Shown: piece after piece, positions 17,095 through 28,025 of the stretch
Layout: every line of letters starts with the position of its first letter
Numbering within the stretch: the stretch's first letter is position 1
Source: Labilithrix sp.
GTDB taxonomy: Bacteria; Myxococcota_A; Polyangia; Polyangiales; Polyangiaceae
NCBI GenBank assembly: GCA_019637175.1
Contig: JAHBWD010000001.1
Location: forward strand, 186,001 to 250,000
Length of the DNA: 64,000 nucleotides
Reading direction: 5' to 3'
The notes under the pieces: generated by a model
Database searches by the model: none
The model's input: only the letters and a program-made list of their open reading frames with translations
Told to the model about the DNA's origin: nothing
Made by a program: the position numbers and the translations under genes

Positions 17095-17106
17095 CGTGCC
17101 TAGAGC

Positions 17107-18855
<1,749 letters not shown>

Positions 18856-18921
18856 GATCCTTAATGATTCTACGCCTTCGCGTGCACATGGCCGAGGGCC
18901 TGCTATGAAGAGGCCGCTCGG

Positions 18922-19776
18922 ATGCGGCTCGCCGGCCTCAGGATCCCGCTCGCGGTTGCGGTGCTCGTCGGCCTCGCGGCGTGCACGGCCCTCACCTCGA
19001 ACGGTGACGCGCCCCCACCGGCCGCCGGCGAGGCCCCGCCCGAAGCGAAGCAAGATGCGGGCCCTTCGTCTCGCGACGGCGCGCCCGCGGACGGCGGCAC
19101 CGACGACGACGCGCCAGCGGGGCCGAGCGGCGACATCCTGGGCACGCTCGCGTCGGGCTCGTGCGGCATCGTCAAGACGCAGCTCGCCCAGGCCGCGCCC
19201 TCGCTCGAGAGCAACGTCCTCGTCTTCCAGGCCGGCGAGGTCTACGAGCGCGCCGGGCTCTCGCCGGGAGGTCAGGCGATCTTCGACGCGCCGAACGCGG
19301 GCGGCAGCTCGATCGAGTCGGAGGTCATGAGCTTCGAGGTCCTCCGCTACTGCGAAGGCGCGGCGCTCGTGAAGACGGAGACGCAGATCCTCTACGCGGC
19401 GCCCGACGGGGTCGGCCCGAATTCGATCACGGACATGCTCGTCTCGATCGACGGCAAGAAGGTCGGCGTCAGCGTCACGCGCGCGTACAAGCCGCCGAGC
19501 CAGCCGCTCACCGACGTCGATCTGAAAGATCTGGTCGAGAAGAAGCTCGAAGGGATAAACCGGAGCAGCGTGCGCGTGCTCGCGGCCGACAAGTGGGTCA
19601 AGCAGATCCTCCACGTGTTCGCGGTGAACAAGGCCGCGGCCGACGGCGTGGCGCGCGTGTGGGCGACGATCGATCCGGCGGTGCGCGCCGACACGATCGT
19701 CCTCGTGACGCAGACGACGGGCGGCGGCTTCGTCTACTGCAACCCGGATCCGCCGCTCGGCAGCGAGTGTCTCTGA
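18922..19776 (+). CDS. Predicted lipoprotein ahead of a Ser/Thr kinase
   Basis: A 284-residue protein with a signal ending VGLAAC (Cys21). The linker to residue 70 is rich in Asp, Gly, Ala and Pro. The mature domain contains GSCGIVKTQLAQ, RYCEGAALVKTETQILYAAPDG and a final FVYCNPDPPLGSECL, so four Cys may form disulfides. No known domain. It ends one base before the ATG of the kinase at 19778 and is therefore the first gene of a four-gene operon; a sensory or ligand-binding role for the kinase is inference. Confidence 0.75.
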   Translation: MRLAGLRIPLAVAVLVGLAACTALTSNGDAPPPAAGEAPPEAKQDAGPSSRDGAPADGGTDDDAPAGPSGDILGTLASGSCGIVKTQLAQAAPSLESNVLVFQAGEVYERAGLSPGGQAIFDAPNAGGSSIESEVMSFEVLRYCEGAALVKTETQILYAAPDGVGPNSITDMLVSIDGKKVGVSVTRAYKPPSQPLTDVDLKDLVEKKLEGINRSSVRVLAADKWVKQILHVFAVNKAAADGVARVWATIDPAVRADTIVLVTQTTGGGFVYCNPDPPLGSECL

Positions 19777-19777
19777 G

Positions 19778-21280
19778 ATGAGCGAGCCGGCGCGATCCCC
19801 CGTGTCTCCGGGCGACGTGATCGCGGGCAAGTACCGGATCGAGCGCGTGCTCGGATCGGGCGGAATGGGCGTCGTCGTCGCCGCGACCCACCTCGATCTC
19901 GAGCAGCCGGTCGCCTTGAAGTTCATCCTTCCGCAGGCGCTCGCGGGGAAGGGCAACGTCGAGCGCTTCATGCGCGAGGCGCGCGCCGCGGTGCGCCTCA
20001 AGAGCGAGCACGTCGCCAAGGTCTTCGACGTCGGTCGCGACGGCGAGGATCGCCCCTTCATGGTGCTCGAGCTGCTCGAGGGGATGGACCTCGCGAAGCT
20101 CACGAAGCAGAAGGGATCGCCGCCGGTCGCCGACGCGGTCGAGTACGTCCTCCAGGCGTCCGAGGCGCTCGTCGAGGCGCACAGCGCGGGGATCGTGCAT
20201 CGCGATCTGAAGCCGCAGAATCTCTTCGTGACCCGGCGGCTCAACGGAACGCCGCTCGTGAAGGTCCTCGACTTCGGGATCTCGAAGGCGATCGGCCCCG
20301 GCGCCGAAGGGCAGATGTCGCTCACCGACTCGGCGGCGGTCATCGGGTCGCCGCTCTACATGGCGCCGGAGCAGATGCGGTCGGCGCGCAAGGCCGAGAC
20401 GCGGAGCGACATCTGGGCGCTGGGCGTGATCCTCTACGAGCTGCTCGGTGGCCAGCTCCCGTTCGAAGGCGAGACGGTGACGGAGGTCTGCATCCGCGTG
20501 GTCAACGACGCGCCGATGGCGCTGCTCGAGCTCCGGCCTTCACTCGATCCGGCGCTCGTCGCGATCGTGATGAAGTGCCTCGAGAAGGAACCGAACGCGC
20601 GGTTTCACAACGTTGCCGCGCTCGCCGCGGCGCTCGAGCCGTTCTCGCGGAGCGCCAAGCAAGGGGGCCTCGTGCGGCCCTGGCGCTCGTTCGAAGACAC
20701 GCAAGACTCTCGAGACGGCGACGGAACGAAGAAGAACGCCTTCGCGGCCGTCGACTCCTCCGCCGACGACACGGGACCCTCGAGCATCGTCACGATGAAC
20801 CCCGTGATCCGCGACGACGCGATCCCGAAGGACCCGCCGCTCGTGTCGACGGACGTCGCGTGGGGCGAGTCGAGCCGCCCGCGGCCCGCGAAGGGGAGGG
20901 GGATCACGACGGGGCTCGTCGCGGCGATCGTGGTGCTCGTCGCGGGAGTGGGGGTCGCGGCCGGCGTGATGTTGGGGCGGGCCGAGCGCGAGGCGCCGAA
21001 GGCGAGCGCGAGCGAGGGCCCGATCGCGAGCGCGAGCCCGATCGCGAGCGCGGACGTCGAAGCGGACGCGGGGCCGGCACCCGTCGTGAGCGCGGCGCCG
21101 CCGGCGTCCGCGTCGGCCGCCGCCCTCGGGAGGCTCCTCGGCAAGCACCCGCGAGTGAACGCGTCGCCGCGTCCGGCGGAGAAGCCTTCGCCGAGCGCCA
21201 AGCCCGACGCGCCGAAGATCGAGCCTCCGAACGCCACGAGCGAACCCGTGAATCCGAACGGCGCGCCGATCTTGAGGTAG
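19778..21280 (+). CDS. Ser/Thr protein kinase with single C-terminal TM helix
   Basis: A 500-residue protein with the standard myxobacterial layout. Kinase domain residues 19-285: GSGGMGVVVAA, Lys48 in VALKFI, HRDLKPQN (Asp143), DFGISK at 165-170, IGSPLYMAPEQ. After a linker of about 90 residues comes a TM helix GLVAAIVVLVAGVGVAAGVM near 377-396, then an extracytoplasmic Ala/Ser/Pro-rich tail that contains short repeats (IASASP, IASAD). No PASTA or other sensor domain is visible. Encoded between a lipoprotein and a PEGA protein, 20 bp upstream of the latter. Confidence 0.93.
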   Translation: MSEPARSPVSPGDVIAGKYRIERVLGSGGMGVVVAATHLDLEQPVALKFILPQALAGKGNVERFMREARAAVRLKSEHVAKVFDVGRDGEDRPFMVLELLEGMDLAKLTKQKGSPPVADAVEYVLQASEALVEAHSAGIVHRDLKPQNLFVTRRLNGTPLVKVLDFGISKAIGPGAEGQMSLTDSAAVIGSPLYMAPEQMRSARKAETRSDIWALGVILYELLGGQLPFEGETVTEVCIRVVNDAPMALLELRPSLDPALVAIVMKCLEKEPNARFHNVAALAAALEPFSRSAKQGGLVRPWRSFEDTQDSRDGDGTKKNAFAAVDSSADDTGPSSIVTMNPVIRDDAIPKDPPLVSTDVAWGESSRPRPAKGRGITTGLVAAIVVLVAGVGVAAGVMLGRAEREAPKASASEGPIASASPIASADVEADAGPAPVVSAAPPASASAAALGRLLGKHPRVNASPRPAEKPSPSAKPDAPKIEPPNATSEPVNPNGAPILR

Positions 21281-21300
21281 ACCGAGTAGGATCGGCGGAC

Positions 21301-22254
21301 GTGCGCTCCGCTCGAGCCCTGTTCACCGCGGCGTGGATCGCGAGCCTCCTCGCGCTCTCCGCGAGCGCGCGCGCCGACGACGACGCCGAGTCGCTCATCG
21401 CGCGCGGCATCGAGCTGCGCGAGAAGGGCAAGGACGACGAAGCCCTCGCGCTCTTCAAGCGCGCGTACGCGAAGGCGCCTTCGCCCCGCGCGCGCGCGCA
21501 GGTCGCGCTCGCGGAGCAGGCGCTCGGCCTCTGGGTCGCGGCCGAGAGCGATCTCATCGAGTCGCTCTCGGCGGGATCCGATCCGTGGATCGTCAAGAAC
21601 CGCGCCGCGCTGGAAGGCGCGCTCGCGGTCGTGCGCCGACACGTCGGGAGTCTCGAGGTGCGCGGCACCGACGGCGCGGAGATCGTGCTCGACGGCGTCC
21701 TCCTCGGGACGCTCCCGTCGTCGCCGTTCCGCGTGGAGGCGGGGAGGCGCACGCTCGAGATCCGCGCGAAGGGATTTCACGCGACGACGCGCGCGATCGA
21801 GGTGCCGCCGGGGGGAATCGCCCGGGAGAGCGTCACGCTCGTCGAGCTGCCTCCGGAGGGCGAGGCGGCTCCCGCCGCGCCCGCCTCGCACGTCGGCGAG
21901 AGCGGCGACGCCGGCCGCGGGCAGCGCCTCCTCGGGTGGGTCTTCGTCGGGACGGGCGGCGCGCTGCTCGCGACCGGCGGCGTCGGGATGCTCGTGCGGA
22001 AGTCGACGATAGACGACTACAACGACGCCTGCCCCGGACTCGGCGCGCCGCAGAGCGGCGCGTGCGAAGAGAAGATCGACGCGGCGCGCACGTGGCTCAC
22101 CGTCTCGATCGTGTCGTTCGTCGCCGGGGGCGTCTTCGCGGCGGGCGGCGCGACGCTCCTCGTGACGGCGCCGAGCGCCGGATCGGCGCGCGCGGGATGG
22201 CGCTTCGCGTGTGGACCGTCGGGGATGTCGGTGTCGTGCGCGGGCACTTTCTGA
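21301..22254 (+). CDS. Secreted TPR-like and PEGA-domain membrane protein
   Basis: A 317-residue protein with a GTG start and signal peptide cleaved near ASARA-DD. Residues 28-110 are helical with TPR character (ARGIELREKGKDDEALALFKRAYAK). Residues 118-180 form a PEGA domain, with GSLEVRGTDGAEIVLDG, LLGTLPSSPFRVEAGRRTLEIRAKG. Two TM segments follow (about 208-228 and 262-285), separated by a loop with two Cys (DACPGLGAPQSGACEEK). Such TPR-PEGA-TM proteins are common beside Ser/Thr kinases in Polyangia. The gap to the kinase is 20 bp, so it is an operon partner. Role unknown. Confidence 0.82.
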   Translation: MRSARALFTAAWIASLLALSASARADDDAESLIARGIELREKGKDDEALALFKRAYAKAPSPRARAQVALAEQALGLWVAAESDLIESLSAGSDPWIVKNRAALEGALAVVRRHVGSLEVRGTDGAEIVLDGVLLGTLPSSPFRVEAGRRTLEIRAKGFHATTRAIEVPPGGIARESVTLVELPPEGEAAPAAPASHVGESGDAGRGQRLLGWVFVGTGGALLATGGVGMLVRKSTIDDYNDACPGLGAPQSGACEEKIDAARTWLTVSIVSFVAGGVFAAGGATLLVTAPSAGSARAGWRFACGPSGMSVSCAGTF

Positions 22255-22277
22255 TCGCGTGGTAAGCTCGATCGACG

Positions 22278-23702
22278 ATGCGGCCGTCACTCTCCCTCGC
22301 AGCCGCCCTCGCGATCGCGGCGATCGTCGCGCCCGCGTGCGCCGAGCTGAAGCGCGCCGAAGACGCGCCCGCCGCGCCGGGCGAGGACGCGGGCGCCCTC
22401 GACGGCGGCGACGCGGATCCCGGCGACGGCGGCGGGACCGACGCGATCGCGCCGCCGCCGCCGGACTCGGAGTGCCCCGACCTCGACAACGCGTGGACCA
22501 AGGCGACCAAGGCGCGCGCGGAGTGCGCGAGCCGTCACGTCAAGATCGTGCAGGCGGCCGCGCCGATCGATCCGACCGGGATCTCGATCGCGCGGACGCC
22601 GTCGGGCCGCGTCGGCATCGTGTTCAACGACGAGATCGACGGCGTCAGCGGCGAGATGCACCTCGTCCATTTCGTGCCGTCGACACCGACGTTCTCGATT
22701 CCGCCGATCATCAAGCGCGTGAAGGGCCCGTACGATCACGCGGGCTTCGCCACCAAGATCGCCGCGACCGGCCCCGACACGCTCCACGTGATCGCGCACG
22801 ACGTCGACGACGCGACGCTGAGCGGTGAGGTCGTGCTCTTGCGCCTCACGGGCGGCGCCGAGCCCCTGAGCTCCCCCGAGGTCGTGGTCACGGGCGTCGC
22901 GCGTCCGACCGAGCTCGGGCTCGCGGTCGACGCCGCCGGCAACACGTTCGTCACGGTCCGCGTCGCGACCGGCGCGACGACGGCGAAGCTCTCCGCGCGC
23001 AAGAAGCCTGCGGGTGGCGCGTTCGAGCTCTTGCCCGACGTCACGACCACGCTCCTCCCTGCGCAGGCGCCCGGCGCGGGCGCGTCGTCGCTGATCGTGG
23101 ATCCGAGCGGGCAGGTGCACCTGCTCTATCACCACAACGAGGTGATGCAGCACTCGAACCCGCGCTACCACACGCTCGACGCCACCGTGTGGTCGTACCG
23201 CAAGACGATCGACAACGCGGTGATCGACGGGCTCTCGGGCTTCAGCCCGCGCCTCTCCGTCTTCGGCAACAAGAAGTTCGCCGTCTTTTATTTCCGCAAG
23301 GCGCTCCAGACGGATCCGAGGGCGGATCTGCGGCTCGCGACGTGGCAGTCATCGAGCGACATGCCGCAGATCGAGATCGTCGACCAAGGGATCCCCGCGG
23401 AGGAGCCGATGCTCTATCCCGCGTACCGCGTGGCGATGGACGTCGACAAGTTCGGCCTCGTCCACCTCGCGATCCTCACGCCGTCACCGCGGCGAAGCAT
23501 CGGCTACCTCGAGTACCGCCGGCAGACGCGCGACGGCGGCGGCGCGATCAAGTGGCTGAGCGACATGGTCGATCCCGACGTGCTCTCCGAGCTCTCGACG
23601 GCGTTCGTCGATCTCGTCGTCGACGAGAACGCGCGGCCCCACATCGCGTATCGATCGGGCAAGGACGGCCGGGTGCGTTACGCGAGCCGCTACGATCGCT
23701 GA
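22278..23702 (+). CDS. Predicted lipoprotein, possibly beta-propeller
   Basis: A 474-residue protein whose signal MRPSLSLAAALAIAAIVAPAC gives a lipidated Cys21, then a Asp/Gly/Pro-rich linker (DGGDADPGDGGG). The remainder has repeated strand patterns such as GISIARTPSGRVGIVFND, GLAVDAAGNTFVTVRV, SLIVDPSGQVHLLYHH and DLVVDENARPHIAYRSGKDG. These resemble blades of a beta-propeller like those in exo-alpha-sialidase-type domains, but without catalytic motifs. It is last in the kinase operon. Its stop overlaps the convergent Cys-rich gene by 13 bp. Confidence 0.75.
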   Translation: MRPSLSLAAALAIAAIVAPACAELKRAEDAPAAPGEDAGALDGGDADPGDGGGTDAIAPPPPDSECPDLDNAWTKATKARAECASRHVKIVQAAAPIDPTGISIARTPSGRVGIVFNDEIDGVSGEMHLVHFVPSTPTFSIPPIIKRVKGPYDHAGFATKIAATGPDTLHVIAHDVDDATLSGEVVLLRLTGGAEPLSSPEVVVTGVARPTELGLAVDAAGNTFVTVRVATGATTAKLSARKKPAGGAFELLPDVTTTLLPAQAPGAGASSLIVDPSGQVHLLYHHNEVMQHSNPRYHTLDATVWSYRKTIDNAVIDGLSGFSPRLSVFGNKKFAVFYFRKALQTDPRADLRLATWQSSSDMPQIEIVDQGIPAEEPMLYPAYRVAMDVDKFGLVHLAILTPSPRRSIGYLEYRRQTRDGGGAIKWLSDMVDPDVLSELSTAFVDLVVDENARPHIAYRSGKDGRVRYASRYDR

Positions 23703-24319
23703 TCGGATCGCGCAGGCGAGCACGACGCGAAGCTCGGCGCCTCGGGGCAGACGCCTTTGTCGTTGCGCGGCACCGGGCACCGCGGGACGCAACGGCCGTC
23801 GATCCGCTCTTCGTTGGCCGCGCACGGCGGGATCGTCGACGGGCACTGGCCCTTCGCGTTGCGGGGCACCGCGCACTTCGGGACGCATCTTCCTTCGACG
23901 CGCTCTTCGGTCGCGGCGCAAGGGATGACGGTGCCGGGGCACTGGCCCTTCGCGTTGCGCGGCACGGGGCACTTGGGGACGCACTTTCCGTCGACGCGCT
24001 CTTCGGTGTCGCCGCAGGGCGCGGGCCCCTGCGGGCAGTGGCCCTTCGCGTCGCGCGCGACGGGGCACTTGGGGACGCATCTTCCCTCGACGCGCTCTTC
24101 GGTGGCGCTGGCGCATCGGGCGACGCACTTTCCGTCGAGGCGCTCTTCCGTCGGCTTGCACGCCGCGGGCTCACACTGGCCCTTGGCGCTCGGCGCCTGG
24201 CCCTCGGGGCACTGCGCGCCGGCGTCGCCGGCGGGGCGTTGCGCAGGCGGCTCGGCGGCGGACGCGAGCCGCCACGCGGCGAGGCAGCCAAACACGACGG
24301 CGAATCGAACCCTACGCAT
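23690..24319 (-). CDS. Secreted Cys-rich tandem-repeat protein
   Basis: A 209-residue protein with a signal peptide (about residues 1-22) and 21 cysteines in the mature part. The unit (T/N)EER(V/I/L)(D/E)G(K/R)CVPKC starts at residues 57, 73, 105, 137 and 169. The last three copies are exactly 32 residues apart and include PVPRNAKGQCP; the first two are only 16 apart. Cys spacing within a unit is 11, 4, 10, 7. The pattern looks like a disulfide- or metal-stabilised repeat. I do not recognise the family. The short C-terminal tail after Cys200 is charged. Its stop lies inside the end of the convergent lipoprotein gene. Confidence 0.8.
   Translation of the reverse strand: MRRVRFAVVFGCLAAWRLASAAEPPAQRPAGDAGAQCPEGQAPSAKGQCEPAACKPTEERLDGKCVARCASATEERVEGRCVPKCPVARDAKGHCPQGPAPCGDTEERVDGKCVPKCPVPRNAKGQCPGTVIPCAATEERVEGRCVPKCAVPRNAKGQCPSTIPPCAANEERIDGRCVPRCPVPRNDKGVCPEAPSFASCSPARSDQRS
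23747..24160. repeat. 96-bp-period coding tandem repeat
   Basis: The DNA for residues 54-191 of the Cys-rich protein shows the same 96-bp periodicity as the peptide. The bases GACGCGCTCTTC recur in register in the plus-strand reading. Copies are diverged rather than identical, so the array is not a recent expansion. Confidence 0.75.
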
Positions 24320-24373
24320 GGCGGCCTCCTTTCCTCTCCACTACCCCTGCTCGAGCGTGCGTCAAGTCCGCTG

Positions 24374-26272
24374 TCACGCCTTCTTCGATTCGAGCTCCTC
24401 CCACCGCGCCGTCAGCTTGGCGGCGAGGGCACGGGCCTCGTCGAGGCGCGCGCGAATGGCGGAGGCGCGGGCGTCTTCCACGCCGCCCGCGTAGAGCGCG
24501 GGATCGCCGAGCTCGGCTTCGACGGCGGCGGCGGATCGCTCGGCCTCGTCGATCTTGTCCATGATGCCGTCGAGCTCGCGCTGCTCGTTCTTCGAGAGCC
24601 CGGCCGGCTTCGGCCGCTCGGCGCGGGGCTTCGAAGCCTTCGGCGCCTGGGCGCGCTCCTCTTCTTCTCTCGCTCTCGCCGCCGCGTAGGCCTGGTAGGC
24701 GCCGGCGTAGCGCGTGACGCGGCCGTCGCCCTCGAAGCAGAGGATCCCGGTCGTCACGCGATCGAGGAGGTAGCGATCGTGCGTGACGACGAGGAGCGAT
24801 CCTTCGTACGTCGAGAGGAAGTCTTCGAGCGCGCTCAGCGTGTCGGTGTCGAGATCGTTCGAAGGCTCGTCGAGCAAGAGGAGGTTCGCCGCCGAGGCGA
24901 GGAGGCGCGCGAGCGCGAGGCGCGCGCGTTCGCCGCCCGAGAGCGCGGCGACCTTCTTCTTCTGCGCGTGAGCGTCGAACGCGAAGCGCTCGAGGTACGA
25001 GCGCGGATCGATGCGCTCCTTGTCGACCGACGGCACGGCCTGCGCGACGGTTTCGAACACGCTGGCGTCGGCCTCGAGCGCGGCGCGCTGCTGGTCGAGA
25101 TAGCCGACCCGCACGCGGCGGCCGACGATGAGCTCTCCCTCGGCGAGCGGCAGCTCGCCGAGGATCGCGCGGAGGAGCGTCGTCTTGCCCGCGCCGTTCG
25201 GCCCGACGATGCCGAGGCGATCGCCCGTGGTCATCGCGAGATCGAGCCCGCGCACGAGCCAGCGCCCGTCGTCGCCGCCCGGGACCCTGAGGCCGGCGCC
25301 GCGCAGATCGAGGACGGCGCGTCCCGCGTCCGCGACCTGCGCGCTGAGCTCGACACGCGTCGCCTCGCGCGTGACCTCGACGTCGCGCGCGGCCTCGGCG
25401 CGGCCGATGCGCGCCTTCTGCTTGCCCGTTCGCGCCTTGGGCTGACGCCGCAGCCACTCGAGCTCGGTGCGCAGGAAGTTCTGGCGGTTCTTCTCGGTGC
25501 GCTCTTGCAGCGCGAGGCGCTCGGCCTTGGCGGCGAGGTAGTCGGCGTAGCCGCCGTCGTACGCGTGCACGTTGCCGCCCTCGACCTCGAGGGTGCGATC
25601 GGCGACGCGATCGAGGAGCCATCGATCGTGCGTCACGAGGAGCACCGCGCCGCGGAACGCGTCGACGAGATACCGCTCGAGCCAGTCGATCGTGTCGGCG
25701 TCGAGGTGGTTGGTCGGCTCGTCGAGGATCATCACGTCGGGCGCGCCGATGAGCACGCGCGCGAGGGCGACGCGGCGGCGCTGGCCTCCGCTCAGCGTGC
25801 CCGTCGTGCGATCGATGACGTCGAGGATGCCGAGGTGACCGAGGACGCGATCGACCTCGTGCGAGCGGTCCCAGCCGCCGAGCCGCTCGACCTCGGCGGC
25901 GGCGGCGAGCTGTTCCTCGAGCAGCGCGGCGGCCGAAGGATCCTCGGCGATGCGCTCGGTCACGGCCTCGTGGCGCGATCGGGCCGCGAGCCACTCGGCG
26001 AGGCCCTCTTCGACCGAGGCGCGCACCGTGCGCGCCGGATCGAGGTCGGGCTCTTGCGCGAGGTAGGAGACGCGCGCACCCCGCCGCGTCGCGATCGATC
26101 CGGTGTCGGCGCTCTCGACGCCCGCGAGGATCTTGGCGAAGGTGCTCTTGCCCGCGCCGTTTCGGCCGACGACGCCGACGCGCTCGCCGTCGTCGAGCGT
26201 CAGCGAGACGCCCGCGAGGAGCGTGCGCTCGCCGTAGGCCTTCGTGACGTCGAGCGCGGCGAGGACGGACAT
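24374..26272 (-). CDS. uup: ABC-F ATPase, Uup type
   Basis: A 632-residue soluble protein with two ABC domains and no TM segments. Domain 1: Walker A GRNGAGKS (36-43), [17 protein letters not shown], then the switch His in VTHDR. The linker between the domains carries the basic region [17 protein letters not shown] typical of Uup. Domain 2: [32 protein letters not shown]. The C-terminus is a coiled coil ([19 protein letters not shown]). ABC-F proteins act on ribosomes or branched DNA intermediates rather than as transporters. An ATG at 26272 gives the standard N-terminus; a TTG at 26284 is less likely. Confidence 0.93.
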   Translation of the reverse strand: MSVLAALDVTKAYGERTLLAGVSLTLDDGERVGVVGRNGAGKSTFAKILAGVESADTGSIATRRGARVSYLAQEPDLDPARTVRASVEEGLAEWLAARSRHEAVTERIAEDPSAAALLEEQLAAAAEVERLGGWDRSHEVDRVLGHLGILDVIDRTTGTLSGGQRRRVALARVLIGAPDVMILDEPTNHLDADTIDWLERYLVDAFRGAVLLVTHDRWLLDRVADRTLEVEGGNVHAYDGGYADYLAAKAERLALQERTEKNRQNFLRTELEWLRRQPKARTGKQKARIGRAEAARDVEVTREATRVELSAQVADAGRAVLDLRGAGLRVPGGDDGRWLVRGLDLAMTTGDRLGIVGPNGAGKTTLLRAILGELPLAEGELIVGRRVRVGYLDQQRAALEADASVFETVAQAVPSVDKERIDPRSYLERFAFDAHAQKKKVAALSGGERARLALARLLASAANLLLLDEPSNDLDTDTLSALEDFLSTYEGSLLVVTHDRYLLDRVTTGILCFEGDGRVTRYAGAYQAYAAARAREEEERAQAPKASKPRAERPKPAGLSKNEQRELDGIMDKIDEAERSAAAVEAELGDPALYAGGVEDARASAIRARLDEARALAAKLTARWEELESKKA

Positions 26273-26384
26273 GGGCCCGGGCAAGCATCGCGGGTGACGG
26301 CCTTCGAAACAAGCTCGTCTTCGAGCGCCGCTCTGGACGCGCTCGCAGACGAGCGGGTCTCTGGACGCGCCCGGAGGCGAGCGG

Positions 26385-26969
26385 TCACGCCGCGCGGCGT
26401 GACGGGGCGGTGAACTCGCTGGCGAGCGCGCGGGCGATGGCCTCGCCGGCGCGGCGCGCCTCGTCGAGACGCGCGTCGTTGAGCTCGCCCCCCGGCCATT
26501 CGAAGACGAGGCAGCCGCGCCGGTGGTGCACGGTGACGACGTCGTGCTGCGAGAAGCCGAGGAGCGTGCGGGTGACTTCGGGCGTGAGGATGCGGCGCGA
26601 GAACCCCGCCGGGCGCTCGCGGATCGCGAACGTACCCGGCGCGGCGCCTTCGGTGGTGGCGCGGAGCGAGCCGAGCAGGGCGCCTCGAGGCCGCACCGCG
26701 AGGCGCGTTCGGCGCGACGCCTCGCGGCCGATGGTCCACAGGCGAAGCTCGGCGCCTTCGAGCGTCCACCGGATCGCGGGCGAGGTGCGGTTCGGCCACT
26801 CGCCCGTGGCGGGGACGTATTCGATCGCGCGCGCTTCGGCGTAGGCGCGCCAACGCCCCTCGAGCTCGGCGCGATCGCGGGCGTTGACGAACCAGAACGC
26901 GACGAACCCGAGGATCACGAGCGGCGTGATCATCACGAAGAGCGCGGCGCCGAGGAGGTCGTAGCCCAC
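26385..26969 (-). CDS. Single-TM membrane protein of unknown function
   Basis: A 194-residue protein with one N-terminal TM helix (GAALFVMITPLVILGFVAFW, residues 7-26) followed by a cytosolic or periplasmic domain containing RWRAYAEARAIEYVP and a region of alternating charges. The C-terminal third is helical and Ala/Arg-rich. No homology recognised. It follows the amidohydrolase by 36 bp on the same strand, so it may belong to that operon. Confidence 0.65.
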   Translation of the reverse strand: MGYDLLGAALFVMITPLVILGFVAFWFVNARDRAELEGRWRAYAEARAIEYVPATGEWPNRTSPAIRWTLEGAELRLWTIGREASRRTRLAVRPRGALLGSLRATTEGAAPGTFAIRERPAGFSRRILTPEVTRTLLGFSQHDVVTVHHRRGCLVFEWPGGELNDARLDEARRAGEAIARALASEFTAPSRRAA

Positions 26970-27005
26970 TCTCTTTGAATAGGCCTCCTCCGGTCGCGGT
27001 CAAGG

Positions 27006-28025
27006 CTAGTCGCCGACGTCGAGCAGGCGCGACGCGTTGGCCCACAAGATCGCGTGGCGGATCTCGGGCTTTCCTTCGGTCGCGATCAGGATCTTCGAGA
27101 CGCTGATCGCCGGGTGATAGAAGGGCCAATCCGATCCGTGCACGACGCGCGTCGTGTCGGACTCCTCGACCAGGCGGCGCACGTTCCGCAGCGACTGCGA
27201 CGAGGTCTCGAGCCACACGTTCGGATAGCGCCGCTGAAGCTCGAGGGCCTCGTCGAACTGGAGCGCGCCCGCGTGGCCGAGGACGAACGTCGTGCGCGGG
27301 TTCTCCGCGATCGGCTGCTCGTAGAAGCGCACCTGGTTCAGGTACTGGCCGAGCTTCGGCTCGATGCCCGCGGGCCCGCAGTGCCAGAAGACGATCATCC
27401 GGCGCTCGCCGCACATGCGATAGAGCGCCCGCGCGCGGCGGTTGTCGGCGCGCACGAGCTGCACCGAAGGGTGCATCTTGATGCCGCGCGCCCCCTTCGA
27501 GAGCTGCGCGTCGAGCCGCTTCTCGGCGCCCTTTGCGTACGGATGCACGGAGCCGAACGAGAAGAGCTTGTCGCTCGTGTCGCGCGCGGCGGCGAGCGCG
27601 ACGTCGGCGTTCCGCGAGAGGACCGGGAAGTCGATGGGCAAGAGCACCGACGCGCGGATGCCCGTCTCGTCCATCTCTCGCACGAGGTTCGGGATCGTGT
27701 GCGTGGCGCGCATGCCGCGCGGGCCGAGGCTCCGCCACGTCAGATCGCGCGTGAGCTCGGCGACGATCTCGGGCGACATGTTCCGGTTGGCGTACACCTC
27801 CAGATCGATCGCGCAGCACGAGGGCAGGTAGTGCTGCGTCTCGGCGTGGAGCCTGTGCACGTCGACGCTCGGCGGGGCGATGTACGCGAGCGCGAGGTGC
27901 GTGTGCAGATCGGCGATCGGTCCGACGCTCGCGTCGTTCATCACCAGCCGGCCCTCCTCCGAAAGGGAGAACCAAGGCAGGCGCGTGAGATCGAGCAGCG
28001 ACGTGAAGCGCGAGGGGAGCGTCAC
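27006..28025 (-). CDS. TIM-barrel amidohydrolase (amidohydrolase_2 type)
   Basis: A 339-residue enzyme with a GTG start that overlaps the stop of the upstream decarboxylase gene as GTGA, so translational coupling is likely. Metal-ligand motifs in order: DLHTHLA (the HxH near residue 41), KMHPS, FWHCGP, VLGHAGA and VHGSDWPFYHP, the last Asp being the catalytic one. The pattern matches the amidohydrolase-related family that includes hydrolases and decarboxylases of cyclic or aromatic acids. An internal ATG at 27941 is possible, but the coupled GTG keeps a leader with a plausible secondary structure. Its substrate is unknown. Confidence 0.85.
   Translation of the reverse strand: MTLPSRFTSLLDLTRLPWFSLSEEGRLVMNDASVGPIADLHTHLALAYIAPPSVDVHRLHAETQHYLPSCCAIDLEVYANRNMSPEIVAELTRDLTWRSLGPRGMRATHTIPNLVREMDETGIRASVLLPIDFPVLSRNADVALAAARDTSDKLFSFGSVHPYAKGAEKRLDAQLSKGARGIKMHPSVQLVRADNRRARALYRMCGERRMIVFWHCGPAGIEPKLGQYLNQVRFYEQPIAENPRTTFVLGHAGALQFDEALELQRRYPNVWLETSSQSLRNVRRLVEESDTTRVVHGSDWPFYHPAISVSKILIATEGKPEIRHAILWANASRLLDVGD

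Noticed and set aside
23189..26413. Open plus-strand frame of 1074 codons
   Set aside because: It runs across the Uup gene and other minus-strand genes, with the repetitive composition of a shadow frame.
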